64,000 bases of DNA from JBBPZA01 sp963728925 (GTDB taxonomy: Bacteria; Actinomycetota; Thermoleophilia; Solirubrobacterales; Solirubrobacteraceae). A model generated the notes under the pieces. It was not told where the DNA came from. It made no database searches and saw only the letters and a list, made by a program, of their open reading frames with translations. The DNA is taken from positions 186,001 to 250,000 of the forward strand of contig CAVSMB010000029.1 in the NCBI GenBank assembly GCA_963728925.1. Direction: 5' to 3'. The position numbers were made by a program, and so were the translations under genes. This document shows positions 8,815-21,553 of the stretch, in pieces (position 1 is the first letter of the stretch; every line of letters starts with the position of its first letter).

Positions 8815-9169
8815 CGGGCCGGCGACCCGTACGGCCGGCGAACGCCGCGCGTACCTCGACCGCGCGCGCGGCGCACTGCGCGCAGCCGATCCGGTCATCG
8901 CCAGGCTGATCGACACCCATCCGGACTTCGACCCGGACGCCTGGCTCGCCTCGCTCCCGGCCATGGACCCCTTCGGCGTGCTGCTCTTCCAGGTGGCGGG
9001 CCAGCAGCTCTCCGTCCGCGCCACCCGAACGATCCTGGCGCGCATCGAAGAGCACTTCGGTGCGGTCCCCGGCGTGGGGCGGTGGACCGCGCACGGATTC
9101 CTCGTCCTCGCCCTCGGGCGCGACGACGTCGTGGCCACTGGAGACCTGGCGTTGCGCAAGGCGGCGTAG
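8807..9169 (+). pseudogene. AlkA-like DNA glycosylase, internally deleted
   Basis: The reading frame begins like a HhH-GPD DNA-3-methyladenine glycosylase (MDPFGVLLFQVAGQQLSVRA) but jumps from RIEEHFG straight to VPGVGRWTAHGFLVLAL. The roughly 55-60 residues that normally lie between these blocks are missing. The frame then stops at TAG where the family continues: beyond the stop the same frame still reads RAYGLE. The remaining C-terminal part is absent because the sequence runs straight into the 3' end of a convergent phospholipase D fossil. The gene is therefore a fossil with an internal deletion, a nonsense codon and a lost tail. Confidence 0.82.
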
Positions 9170-9171
9170 CG

Positions 9172-9640
9172 CGCCTACGGCCTCGAGCGCCCGGGCCGAG
9201 TCGATGAACGCCGCCCGTCGCCGGGCGAGCTCTGGGTCCGTGATCTCCAGGACGTTCTCGGCGTTCTCCTCGCCCGAGCGCGAGTGGTTGAAGGAGCCGA
9301 GGAAGACGGTGTCGTCGGCGACGGTGACCTTCGCGTGCATGAAGTCGTGGAGCGAGTCGGGCTGCCACGGGGTCGGGGCTTTCCGTGGACGCGCTCGTCG
9401 GCCGTCACCCGCTCGAGGGCTGGCAGCTTCCACGAGGCGTTGCCGTTGGCGCGCCACTGGGCGACGACCTGGGCGACCTGGGTCGCGTCGTCCAGTTCGC
9501 CGATCCCGTCCACACCGCCTCGCCGTCGCGCACGACGTACTTGTGGTGCATGAGGTCCGGCTGGCCGGCGATCCCGCGCGTCGCGACGGGCAGCGCCTCG
9601 AGGATCTCGGGCCGCGTCGAGAGTCATCCCGCGGGCGAGG
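9172..9640 (-). pseudogene. Phospholipase D-like protein, broken
   Basis: Three frames on the minus strand together give a PLD-family protein. DLMHHKYVVRDGEAVWTGSA (first HKD motif, about 9515-9605) is followed in a second frame by ATQVAQVVAQWRANG (about 9420-9500), then in a third frame by DFMHAKVTVADDTVFLGSFN (second HKD motif, about 9290-9350) and SRSGEENAENVLEI. At least two frame changes occur, the region after the first HKD motif is shortened, and the N-terminal half is missing. The 3' end meets the end of the AlkA-like fossil. Confidence 0.82.
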
Positions 9641-9693
9641 GCACGGGACTCGCAACGTTCACGAAGCTTCACGATCCGCCGCGCGGGGCGCTG

Positions 9694-9699
9694 TATCGT
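9694..9699 (+). promoter_or_regulatory. Possible -10 (TATCGT) of the pentose phosphate operon
   Basis: TATCGT lies 39 bases before the tkt start. A clear ribosome binding site (GGTGAGGAGG) follows just before the ATG. The -35 region is not convincing. Confidence 0.3.
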
Positions 9700-9737
9700 C
9701 GCTCGTGCTCAGACCATCGACGAGGTGAGGAGGCCGG

Positions 9738-11765
<2,028 letters not shown>

Positions 11766-11799
11766 AGGGCCGAACCATCACCTCACGGGAGTACACGAC

Positions 11800-14555
11800 A
11801 TGAGCGTCACGACCAACGTCAACGAGCGGCTCGCGGCGCTCACCGCGGGGGGCACGAGCGTCTGGCTCGACCAGATCCGCCGCAGCCTCGTCGCCGGCGG
11901 CGAGCTCAAGCGCCTCATCGACGAGGACTCTCTGCGCGGCGTCACCTCCAACCCCTCGATCTTCGAGAAGGCGATCCTCGGCTCCAACGACTACGACGAC
12001 GACGTCGCCGCGATGGCCCGCGAGGGCGCCGACGCCGAGACGATCTACGACCGCATCGCGATCCGCGACGTCCAGCTCGCCACCGACGTCCTGCGCCCGG
12101 TGTGGGAGGCCACCGGCCACAATGACGGCTTCGTGTCGCTCGAGGTCTCGCCGCGGCTGGCCCGTGACACAGAGGGCACGCTCTCCGACGCGCGGCGCTA
12201 CTGGCAGGCGGTCGACCGCCCGAACCTGATGATCAAGATCCCGGGCACCGAGGAGGGCGTGCCGGCCATCGAGCAGGCGATCAGCGAGGGCATCAACGTG
12301 AACGTCACGCTGCTCTTCGCGGTGGAGGCCTACACGGCGATCGCCGGGGCGTTCATCCGCGGGCTGGAGCGGCGCCACGCCGAGGGCAAGAGCGTCGACG
12401 TCCACAGCGTCGCGAGCTTCTTCGTCTCGCGCGTGGACTCAGAGGTCGACAAGCGCCTCAAGGACCTGGGCCGCGAGGACCTCCAGGGCGTCGCCGCGCT
12501 CGCCAACGCGCGCGCCTCCTACCAGCGGTTCAAAGAGCTCTTCCACGGCGAGCGCTTCGCGGTGCTGCTCGACGCCGGCGCGCCGGTCCAGCGCCCGCTG
12601 TGGGCGTCGACCGGGGTCAAGAACCCGCACTATTCCGACACCAAGTACGTTGACGGCCTGGTCGCGCCCGACACGGTCAACACGATGCCGATGCCGACGC
12701 TGATCGCCGTTGCAGATCACGGGGAGATGACGGGCGCCACGGCCGACCAGGACCCGGCGGGCGACCTGCGAGCGCTCGCCGACGCGGGCATCGACATGAA
12801 TGACGTGACCGATGGGCTGCTGGCCGACGGGATCGTCGCCTTCGAGACCTCGCTGGACGGGCTGCTCGCCGGCGTCGAGGAGAAGCGCGAGGCGATCGTC
12901 ACCGACCGCCCGCCCACGATCGCCGCTTCGATCCCCTCAGAGCTCGAGCCGGCCATCGTGGAGACGGTGCGCGCCGCCGTCGCCCAGGGCGTCGCGCGGC
13001 GCGTGTGGCGCCACGACGAGGCGCTGTGGGGCGGCCCGGCGCCTGAGATCGGCAACCGCCTGGGCTGGCTCACGATCTCAGAGGCGCTGCTCGAGGACGT
13101 CGGGGACCTGCAGGCCTTCGCCGCGGCGTGCGTGGACGAGAGCCTCCAGGACGTCGTGCTGCTCGGGATGGGCGGCTCGAGCCTCGGCCCCGAGGTGCTG
13201 CGCCAGAGCTTCGGACGCATCGAGGGCGGCCTGGACCTCCACGTGCTGGACTCGACCGACCCGGCGGCGATCCTCGCCACGGAGGCCGCCATCGACGTCG
13301 CCAAGACGCTGTTCCTGGTCTCCTCCAAGTCGGGCGGGACGCTCGAGACGCTGTCCCAGTTCAAGCACTTCCACGCGCGCGTGGTCGAGGCGGTGGGGGA
13401 GGAGCAGGCCGGCAGCCGCTTCGTGGCGATCACCGACCCGGGCAGCCCCTTGGTCGCGCTCGCGCACGACCACGGCTTCCGGCGGGTGTTCGAGAACGAC
13501 CCGGACATCGGCGGGCGCTACTCGGTGCTCTCCTACTTCGGGCTCGTGCCCGCCGCGCTCATAGGCGTCGCCGTCGACGCGCTCCTGCACCGCGCGCAGA
13601 TCGCCGAGCAGAACTGCGTGTCCTACGAGGGCGGCTCGTCGAACTCGGGCCTTTGGCTCGGGATCCTCATGGGCACCACCGCGCTCCACGGCCGCGACAA
13701 GCTCACCTTCGTCGTCTCCGAGCCGATCGACAGCTTCGGCCTGTGGGTCGAGCAGCTGATCGCGGAGAGCACCGGGAAGCAGGGCAAGGGGATCGTCCCG
13801 GTGGCGGCCGAGCCGGTCGGCGAGCCGCAGGACTACGGCGAGGACCGCGTCTTCGCCTACCTGCGCAACGCCGACGCGCCCGACGCGGACCTCGACACGA
13901 CGGTCGACGCGCTCGCGCGGGCCGGCCATCCCACGGTGACGCTCTCCGTCCACGGGGCGATCGACCTCGGACGGATCTTCTTCTTCGCCGAGTTCGCCAC
14001 CGCCGTCGCGGGCTGGGTGCTCGGCATCAACCCCTTCGACCAGCCCAACGTCCAGGAGGCCAAGGACAACACGAACAAGGTGCTCGAGGGCTACGCGAGG
14101 GAGGGCCACCTCCCCGAGCTCGCCGACGCCGACGACGACGCGCTGCGCGAGCTGCTCGGCGCAGCGGCCCCGCCCCATTACGTTGCCATCATGGCCTACG
14201 TGAACCCGACGCCCGCCTTCGACGCGGCGGTCGAGCGCCTCAGGGCCTCGATCCGCGACCGCACGAAGGCGACGACGACGTTCGGCTACGGCCCGCGCTT
14301 CCTGCACTCGACGGGCCAGCTCCACAAGGGCGGCCCACCGACCGGCCTCTTCCTGCAACTGGTGCACGACGTCCCCGACGACGTCGAGATCCCGGGCGAG
14401 GGCTACACGTTCGCGACGCTGAAGAACGCCCAGGCCGTTGGGGACCTGCAGACGCTTCGCGACCACGGGCTTCCCGCCCAGCGGGTGCGCCTCCAAGGCG
14501 ATCCGGCGGAAGCCCTCGACGGCCTTCGCGAGCGCATCGAGGGGCTGGGGGACTG

Positions 14556-14556
<1 letters not shown>
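11800..14556 (+). CDS. tal-pgi: Bifunctional transaldolase / glucose-6-phosphate isomerase
   Basis: One 918-residue frame holds two enzymes. Residues about 1-375 are transaldolase, with GVTSNPSIFEKAI near the start and the Schiff-base lysine in NLMIKIPGTEEG near residue 145. Residues about 385-918 are phosphoglucose isomerase, with LLGMGGSSLGPEVL, FLVSSKSGGTLET and INPFDQPNVQEAKDNT. The fusion puts two hexose-phosphate steps at the branch between glycolysis and the pentose phosphate pathway in a single polypeptide, an arrangement known from some bacteria. The stop codon overlaps the zwf start (TGATG). Confidence 0.95.
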
Positions 14557-16078
<1,522 letters not shown>

Positions 16079-16079
<1 letters not shown>

Positions 16080-17122
16080 TGGACGGCGTTTGGATCGCCG
16101 AGGACACCACTCCGTCGGCCATTGAAGCAGCCGTGCGCGGCCTGCTGGCCGAGCGTCACAGGGACGAGATGCTCGTCCCCGCGAGGGTGCTCAACCTCAT
16201 CGCCGTGGTCGACAAGGAATGGCGCGGCGAGATCGAGAACCGCCTCGAGCGGGTCGGGCGCTACCACCCCTCGCGGACCGTCGTCTGCGCGGTCGAGCCG
16301 GGGCGGACGAAGCTCGACGCGTGGGCCACGCTCGTGACCCAGGGCGAGCTCGCCGGCGCTGGCGCCCTCACCCACGAGCGGATCGAGCTCACCGTCGGCG
16401 AGCGGCACCTGCCCTTCCTGGGCACGATCTGCGACCCGATCGTCGTCTCGGACATCGCGACGCTGGTGTGGGCGCCGCACGGCCACCCCGAGGCGGTGGA
16501 TTCGCTGCTCGGCCTCGCCCAGGTGGTTCTGGTGGACTCGGTCGAGGAGGACGACTACGTCGCCGCGCTGCACCGCGCGACCGAGCTCGCCGAGCACGCC
16601 TACGTGGTCGACCTCGCGTGGCTGCGCTCGACCCCGTGGCGCGAGCGGGTGTCCTCCACCTTCGACCCGCCCGCCCTGCGTCCCCTGCTCGGCGAGCTCA
16701 GCCATGTCGAGGTCCGCCACGGTCCCGCCTCGAGGGCCGCCGCGCTCCTGCTCGTGGGCTGGCTCGCCTCGCGGCTGGGCTGGCAGCCCGCGGCGCTGGT
16801 GCGCCAGGACGGCGCGCTGCACGGCCGCCTCCGCGCGCGGCGCCAGGAGGTCACCGTCGACCTGCGCCCCGAGCGCCTGGACGTCCCCGGTCTCGCCGGG
16901 GTGACGATCCAGACTGCGAGCGGCGAGTCGTTCTCGCTCGACCGCGGCCCGGGCGGCCTCACGGCCAGGCGCCGGGACCGTGAGGGCCGCGAGGCGAGCT
17001 GGCGCGTCCTCGGGGCGTCGCGGGGCGAGGCCGGGATCCTCGGCGAGGGCGTGCGCCAGGCGCTGCTGCGCGATCCCACCTACAAGCCCGCGCTGGCCGC
17101 CGCGCAGGTCATGGCCGGCTAA
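16079..17122 (+). CDS. opcA: Glucose-6-phosphate dehydrogenase assembly protein OpcA
   Basis: The 347-residue protein matches OpcA, with RVLNLIAVVD near residue 40, GRYHPSRTVVCAVEPGR near residue 60 and LPFLGTICDPIVVSDIATLV near residue 120. OpcA promotes assembly and redox activation of Zwf in cyanobacteria and actinobacteria. Its position right after zwf, with an overlapping ATG, is the usual arrangement. Confidence 0.92.
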
Positions 17123-17143
17123 CCGACACGACAGGAGTCGCCC

Positions 17144-17311
17144 ATGCGCGTCATCGAGAGCCCACTCACCGGCGACGTCGTCCAGGCTGCGACCGACGAC
17201 GAGCTCGTACGCCGCCTCGTCGCCCACTACGCAGACGAGGACAAAGCGCTCGACGAGGCCGAGGCGCGCCGCCTGGTCGGCGAGCAGGCCTACGACGCGA
17301 CGGACAGCTGA
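17144..17311 (+). CDS. Small acidic protein, last gene of the operon
   Basis: A 55-residue protein with a good ribosome binding site (AGGAG) before ATG 17144. It is acidic, with a DDELVRRLVAHYADED block and a C-terminal ARRLVGEQAYDAT. The arrangement of DDEL, a central His and a C-terminal acidic helix recalls the small protein at 18600-18755, so the two may share a fold. It has no Cys residues. The function is unknown; its place directly after opcA suggests a link to the pentose phosphate enzymes. Confidence 0.65.
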   Translation: MRVIESPLTGDVVQAATDDELVRRLVAHYADEDKALDEAEARRLVGEQAYDATDS

Positions 17312-17331
17312 GCGGCGCGACGGTCGCCGCC

Positions 17332-17346
17332 GGCCGCCGGGCGGCC
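17332..17346 (+). terminator. GC-rich dyad after the pentose phosphate operon
   Basis: GGCCGCC-G-GGCGGCC is a perfect inverted repeat about 20 bases after the last gene. There is no U-run, so any terminator function is uncertain. A 15-bp direct repeat of the CGCCGCCGGCC type surrounds it. Confidence 0.35.
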
Positions 17347-17400
17347 TCGACCGCCGCCGGCCGCCGACCCCGCCCCTCGCGCGCGGGCAGCCGACTCGCA

Positions 17401-17406
17401 TAGGAT
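17401..17406 (+). promoter_or_regulatory. -10 box TAGGAT, leaderless start
   Basis: TAGGAT lies six bases before the GTG at 17413, consistent with transcription starting at the start codon of the SDR gene. Confidence 0.5.
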
Positions 17407-17412
17407 CGCCGG

Positions 17413-18177
17413 GTGTCTGACCGACTCGCCGACAAGGTCGCGCTCATCACCGGCGCCGGCTCGGGGCTGGGGCGGGAGATGGCGCTGCTCTTCGCGGCCG
17501 AGGGCGCGACCGTGGTCGTCAACGACATCGACGAGGCGGCAGGGGAGCAGACCGCGCGCGACGCGGGCGGCGCGGTCTTCGCGGCCGGCGACGTCGCCGA
17601 CGACGCCGCCGTGGAGGCGGTCTTCGCGGCCGTCGCCGACGCGCACGGGCGCCTTGACGTCAGCGTCCACAACGCGGGGGTCATGCTCCCCGAGGACGGC
17701 GGGCTCGACACCTCGCTGGCCGTCTGGGACCGCGTCCTTGCGGTCAACCTCACGGGCGTGTTCCTCTGCTGTCGCCACGCGGTCCCGCTCATGGTCGGCG
17801 GCGGCGGCGGATCGCTCATCAACATCGCCTCGTTCGTCGCGCTCATGGGGGCCGCGTCGCCGCAGATCGCCTATTCGGCGAGCAAGGGCGGCGTCCTCGC
17901 CATGACCCGCGAGCTGGCCGCCGTCCACGCGCGGGAGGGCCTGCGGGCCAACGCGATCTGCCCCGGCCCGATCCGCACCCCGCTGCTCGAGCACCTGATC
18001 GCCGACGAGGCCAAGCGCGCCAACCGCCTCAACCACATCCCCCTCAACCGCTTCGGCGAGCCGGGCGACGTCGCCCAGGCCGCGCTCTACCTCGCGAGCG
18101 ACGACTCGGGGTGGGTCACCGGCACGGCCTTCACGGTCGACGGCGGGATCACCTCGGCGTACCTGACCGAGCCCTAG
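17413..18177 (+). CDS. SDR family oxidoreductase
   Basis: The 254-residue protein is a classical short-chain dehydrogenase. It has the cofactor motif TGAGSGLG near residue 12, NNAG-type HNAGVM near residue 85, Ser in INIASF and the catalytic YSASKGG near residue 155. The C-terminal VTGTAFTVDGG is also typical. It reduces or oxidises an unidentified alcohol/ketone with NAD(P). GTG 17413 follows a TANNNT box by six bases and no ribosome site is seen, so the mRNA is probably leaderless. The double-ACT gene follows six bases downstream. Confidence 0.9.
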   Translation: MSDRLADKVALITGAGSGLGREMALLFAAEGATVVVNDIDEAAGEQTARDAGGAVFAAGDVADDAAVEAVFAAVADAHGRLDVSVHNAGVMLPEDGGLDTSLAVWDRVLAVNLTGVFLCCRHAVPLMVGGGGGSLINIASFVALMGAASPQIAYSASKGGVLAMTRELAAVHAREGLRANAICPGPIRTPLLEHLIADEAKRANRLNHIPLNRFGEPGDVAQAALYLASDDSGWVTGTAFTVDGGITSAYLTEP

Positions 18178-18183
18178 GCCGGG

Positions 18184-18564
18184 TTGGCAGTCGACCTCGC
18201 CATCGACGTCGAGAACGCGCCCGGAGCGTTGGCGCGGGTCGCCGCCGCGATCAGCGACGCCGGCGTGAACATCGCTGCCGCCACCTGCATCGGGTCGGGG
18301 AAGCAGGCAGAGCTCCACATCCTCGTCCCGCACGGCGGGGCGGCGAAGCATTCGCTGGCCATCTCGCACCTGGCGGTCTCCCGCGAGCGCGAGGTCGTCG
18401 TGGTCGACGTCGAGGACCGCCCCGGCGTGCTGGCCGACCTGACGCGGAAGATCGCCCGAGCCGGAGTCGATCTCGATCTCGTCTATGTCGCCACGCAGAA
18501 CCGTGTCGTCTTCGGGGCCGCCGACCTGGATGCGCTCAAGGCGGCGTTGGACGCGGCGCCGTGA
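18184..18564 (+). CDS. Protein with two ACT domains
   Basis: The 126-residue protein has two ACT-type halves, each starting with a PG turn: ENAPGALARVAAAISDAGVN (about residues 10-30) and EDRPGVLADLTRKIARAGVD (about residues 77-96). ACT domains bind small ligands such as amino acids. With no catalytic domain attached, this is probably a free-standing sensor or regulator subunit. The start is TTG 18184, the only suitable start in frame. Confidence 0.8.
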   Translation: MAVDLAIDVENAPGALARVAAAISDAGVNIAAATCIGSGKQAELHILVPHGGAAKHSLAISHLAVSREREVVVVDVEDRPGVLADLTRKIARAGVDLDLVYVATQNRVVFGAADLDALKAALDAAP

Positions 18565-18587
18565 CGGGGAAGGGCACCCGCGGGGCC

Positions 18588-18593
18588 TACGAT
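18588..18593 (+). promoter_or_regulatory. -10 box TACGAT, leaderless start
   Basis: TACGAT lies six bases before GTG 18600, consistent with leaderless transcription of the small protein gene. Confidence 0.5.
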
Positions 18594-18599
18594 GTCACC

Positions 18600-18755
18600 G
18601 TGAAGCAGATCGATTGCGTGTGCGGCGTCGTCGTGAAGGGCGAGGACGACGACGAGCTCTGGCAGCAGGCGCAGGAGCACCTGCGCACCGACCACCCGGA
18701 CCTCGTCGAGAAGGTCTCCCGCGAGGACATCCTCGCGCAGGCGGAGGAGACCTAG
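18600..18755 (+). CDS. Small DUF1059-like protein
   Basis: A 51-residue protein opening KQIDCVCGVVVKGEDDDEL, with a CxC pair and a C-terminal helix ending in a run of acidic residues. The pattern (Cys pair, DDEL, central HP, acidic helix) resembles DUF1059 small proteins of unknown function. The frame could be extended upstream to a GTG at 18561 that overlaps the ACT gene stop, but a TACGAT box six bases before GTG 18600 favours the shorter form. Confidence 0.7.
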   Translation: MKQIDCVCGVVVKGEDDDELWQQAQEHLRTDHPDLVEKVSREDILAQAEET

Positions 18756-18759
18756 GAGC

Positions 18760-19530
18760 CTAGGCGGACGTCGTGGTCGTCTCGCCGAGCAGACGTCGGT
18801 GCACGCTCTGCATGGCCGGGCTCGGCGCGATCCCGAGCTCGTCGCGGAGCAGGACGCGCAGGCGGTCGTAGACGAGCAGCGCCTCGGCGTTGTTGCTGCG
18901 CCGCTCGAGCGCCTCCATCAGGATCCGGTAGCCGGTCTCGCGGTACGGCGCCAGCTCGATGAGCCGGCGCCCGCATTCCTCGGCCTGCGGCAGCGTCGGT
19001 CCGCCGAGGCCGAGTCTCGCCGCTGCGAAGCACTCGAGTCCGCGCACGCGGACGTCGTCGAGGCGTCGCCGCCACGCGTCCAGCCACGGGCGGTCGTGAC
19101 CCTTGAGCAGGGGACGGCTGGCCACGTGGTAGGCGACGCCGGACGGGCCCCATGCCTCCGCCCACTGACAGTTGGCGACGTGGGACTGCGCCCGGTGGAG
19201 GGCCTCGAACGCTGCCTCGACGTCGACGAAGGCATCCCGCGGCAGCACGAGCTCGATCTCCGATCGGCCGGGCAGGAGCTCCGGGCCGACGGCGTGGCGC
19301 AGCTTGGAGAGCAGGACGCTCAGCCGAGGGTGGTGGTCGGGTGGCGCGTCGGGGCCGTAGACGGCCGTCAGCAGCTCGTCGCGGTCCATCCGCCGGAGGC
19401 GGTTGAGCACGAGGTACGCGAAGAGCAGGCGCCCGTTGGCGCCGGGGAGCGCATCGTCGACTCGTCGCCCGGCGAGGTGCACGACGAGCCGGCCGCAGAG
19501 CTGGATTCTCGCCCGGTCGGTCTGCGCCAT
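18760..19530 (-). CDS. BTAD/SARP-type transcriptional regulator
   Basis: The 256-residue protein has an N-terminal OmpR-like DNA-binding region (IQLCGRLVVHLAGRRVDDAL, then RLSVLLSKLRHAVG) and a C-terminal bacterial transcriptional activator domain of helical repeats (LIELAPYRETGYRILMEAL, ALLVYDRLRVLLRDELGIAP). This is the SARP arrangement without further domains. It may control the neighbouring genes; the target is not known. ATG 19530 is chosen because the strong motif region starts right after it. Confidence 0.87.
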   Translation of the reverse strand: MAQTDRARIQLCGRLVVHLAGRRVDDALPGANGRLLFAYLVLNRLRRMDRDELLTAVYGPDAPPDHHPRLSVLLSKLRHAVGPELLPGRSEIELVLPRDAFVDVEAAFEALHRAQSHVANCQWAEAWGPSGVAYHVASRPLLKGHDRPWLDAWRRRLDDVRVRGLECFAAARLGLGGPTLPQAEECGRRLIELAPYRETGYRILMEALERRSNNAEALLVYDRLRVLLRDELGIAPSPAMQSVHRRLLGETTTTSA

Positions 19531-19619
19531 TGCCGCCCAGGCTAGAAAGGTCGGCGAAAGGTTCGGGAAACGGCCCGTTGCGACCATCGCCCGCGTCCGA
19601 GTGAAAGGGATGACCCACG

Positions 19620-20272
19620 ATGAGCGAGGCCAACCAGAACAACGGCGCCGCGTCGCTTTACGCCTCGCCCCAGGAGGCGCAGCAGGCTCCACCTGAGGAG
19701 TTGCTCTACCTCGCATGCCTGCACGAGGGCACCGGCGTCCAGGAGCCCGATTCCTCGCGGTGATCGACGCCGAGGAGGGACGGGTCGTCCACGAGACGCC
19801 GATGCCGAATGTCGGGGACGAGCTGCATCACTTCGGCTGGAACCGCTGCAGCTCTGCGTGCCACGGGCCGGATCGGTCGCACCTGGTCGTGCCGGGCTTC
19901 CGCTCGTCGCGGATCCACGTCGTCGACGTGGCCGGCGATCCGCGCGGTCCCAAGATCGAGAAGGTCATCGAGGCGAAGGAGATCGCCGAGAAGACCGGCT
20001 ACACGCGCCCGCACACGGTCCACTGCATGATGATCCAGCTCTCGATGGACGGGCGCAGGCTGTACGTCACGAACTCGCTCTACTCGACCCGGGACAACCA
20101 GTTCTACCCCGGGCTGAGGTCGTGGCTGATGCGAGTCAACTGCGCGCCGGAGGGCGGCATGGAGATCGACCGCGACTTCTTCGTCGACTTCCACGACCGC
20201 CCCGGCGGTCCCGCGCGAGCCCACGAGGTCCGGCTCCAGGGCGGTGACTGCACCACGGAGATCTTCCAGTGA
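19620..20272 (+). pseudogene. Selenium-binding protein 56 (SBP56) fossil
   Basis: The start codes MSEANQ..., reaches EELLYLACLHEGTGVQEPD and then hits TGA. One frame over, the protein resumes at FLAVIDAEEGRVV, so a single base has been lost near 19751. It continues with PMPNVGDELHHFGWN and TGYTRPHTVHC, then jumps directly to IQLSMDGRRLYVTNSLYST and the C-terminal HEVRLQGGDCTTEIFQ. In SBP56 (methanethiol oxidase family, usually about 460 residues) more than 200 residues, including the middle of the beta propeller, lie between those blocks. The gene is inactive: a frameshift plus a large in-frame internal deletion near 20030. Confidence 0.87.
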
Positions 20273-20436
20273 CCGCCCTGCCCTTCGCCCACATCGGCGG
20301 CCTCCCCATCGAAGAGGCTCTCGCATCGTCCGGTCCCGCGCTTCTCGTCGCCCTCGGCGCCGTGGCGGCCAAGCTCCGGGCTCGCTACCACCGCTCAAAG
20401 GAGACGGGGGCGCAGGACGCATCGCCGTTGCCGTAG
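20269..20436 (+). CDS. Small membrane-associated protein
   Basis: A 55-residue frame whose GTG overlaps the SBP56 stop codon (GTGA). The product begins MTALPFAHIGGLPIEE, has one hydrophobic stretch (GPALLVALGAVAAKL) and a basic tail. I recognise similar short proteins with an AHIGG(I/L)P(V/I)EE start in actinobacteria but know no function. It was probably coupled to the SBP56 gene before that decayed. Confidence 0.5.
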   Translation: MTALPFAHIGGLPIEEALASSGPALLVALGAVAAKLRARYHRSKETGAQDASPLP

Positions 20437-20447
20437 AACTCCGGGGC

Positions 20448-21512
20448 ATGGGCGCGTCGGAGGCCGTCATGGTCGAGGCCGGTGGGCGCGAGGTGCGCGT
20501 GTCCAGCCCCGATCGCGTGATCTTCCCGAAGACCGACCGTTCGGGCGCGGTGACCAAGCTCGACGTCGTCCGGTACTACCTCGCCGTCGGCGAAGGCATC
20601 ATGCGCGCGCTCGACCGGCGACCGACGACGCTCGAGCGCTGGCCGAAGGGCGTGCACCCCGGCATCGTCCTCTCGACCCGCGAGAAGGGCGGCGGTGACG
20701 CGTTCTTCCAGAAGCGCATCCCCCGTGGAGCTCCGGACTACGTCAAGACCGCCCGGATCGAGTTCCCGTCGGGTCGTCATGCGGACGAGGTCTGTCCCAC
20801 GGAGCTGGCCGTCGTCGCCTGGGCGGCGCAGATGGGCACCATCACCTTTCATCCGTGGCCGGTTCGCCGCGAGGACGTCGACCATCCGGACGAGCTGCGC
20901 CTCGACCTGGACCCGCAGCCAGGCACGGACTTCGCCCACGCCGTGGGCGTCGCCGCCGAGGCGCGCGTGCTCTTGAACGAGCTCGGCTACGCCGGCTTCC
21001 CGAAGACCTCAGGGGGACGCGGGGTCCACATCTACGTCCGGATCGAACCGCGCTGGACGTTCACGGACGTCCGCCACGCGGCGATCGCCTTCGGGCGCGA
21101 GCTCGAGCGGCGTCTCCCGGGCCAGGTCACGACCAAGTGGTGGAAGGAGGAGCGCGGCGAGCGCATCTTCGTCGACTACAACCAGAACGCGCGCGATCGC
21201 ACGATCGCCTCGGCCTACAGCGTACGGCCCAAGGCTGGCGCGCCCGTCTCGGCACCGCTCACGTGGGACGAGCTGGGAGAAGTCGCGCCCGAGGACTTCA
21301 CCGTCGCGACGATGCCCGCGCGCTTCGCCGAGGTCGGCGATCGCCACGCCGCGATCGACGACGCCGTGCACTCACTGCAGCCGCTGCTGGACCTGTACGA
21401 GAGCGACGCCGCCGAGGGAGAGGGCGACATGCCCTACCCGCCGGACTATCCGAAGATGCCGGGCGAGCCAAAGCGCGTTCAGCCCTCGCGCGATCGCGAC
21501 CGCCCGCGCTAG
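20448..21512 (+). CDS. LigD-type DNA polymerase/primase domain protein
   Basis: The 354-residue protein matches the stand-alone polymerase domain of bacterial non-homologous end joining. It has LTKLDVVRYY-like VTKLDVVRYYLAVGEGI near the start, the metal-binding DELRLDLDPQPG near residue 155 and KTSGGRGVHIYVR near residue 190. No ligase or nuclease domain is attached and no Ku gene is in the window. It would fill gaps with ribo- or deoxyribonucleotides at DNA ends. ATG 20448 is chosen; ATG 20469 is an alternative. Confidence 0.87.
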   Translation: MGASEAVMVEAGGREVRVSSPDRVIFPKTDRSGAVTKLDVVRYYLAVGEGIMRALDRRPTTLERWPKGVHPGIVLSTREKGGGDAFFQKRIPRGAPDYVKTARIEFPSGRHADEVCPTELAVVAWAAQMGTITFHPWPVRREDVDHPDELRLDLDPQPGTDFAHAVGVAAEARVLLNELGYAGFPKTSGGRGVHIYVRIEPRWTFTDVRHAAIAFGRELERRLPGQVTTKWWKEERGERIFVDYNQNARDRTIASAYSVRPKAGAPVSAPLTWDELGEVAPEDFTVATMPARFAEVGDRHAAIDDAVHSLQPLLDLYESDAAEGEGDMPYPPDYPKMPGEPKRVQPSRDRDRPR

Positions 21513-21553
21513 TCACCGCGCGCGACAGCCGCGCGGTTCGGCCGCGTGGCTCG

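Noticed and set aside
13128..14555. Alternative long frame running from the tal-pgi gene into zwf
   Set aside because: Only the part from ATG 14556 has glucose-6-phosphate dehydrogenase motifs; the rest is a shadow of tal-pgi.
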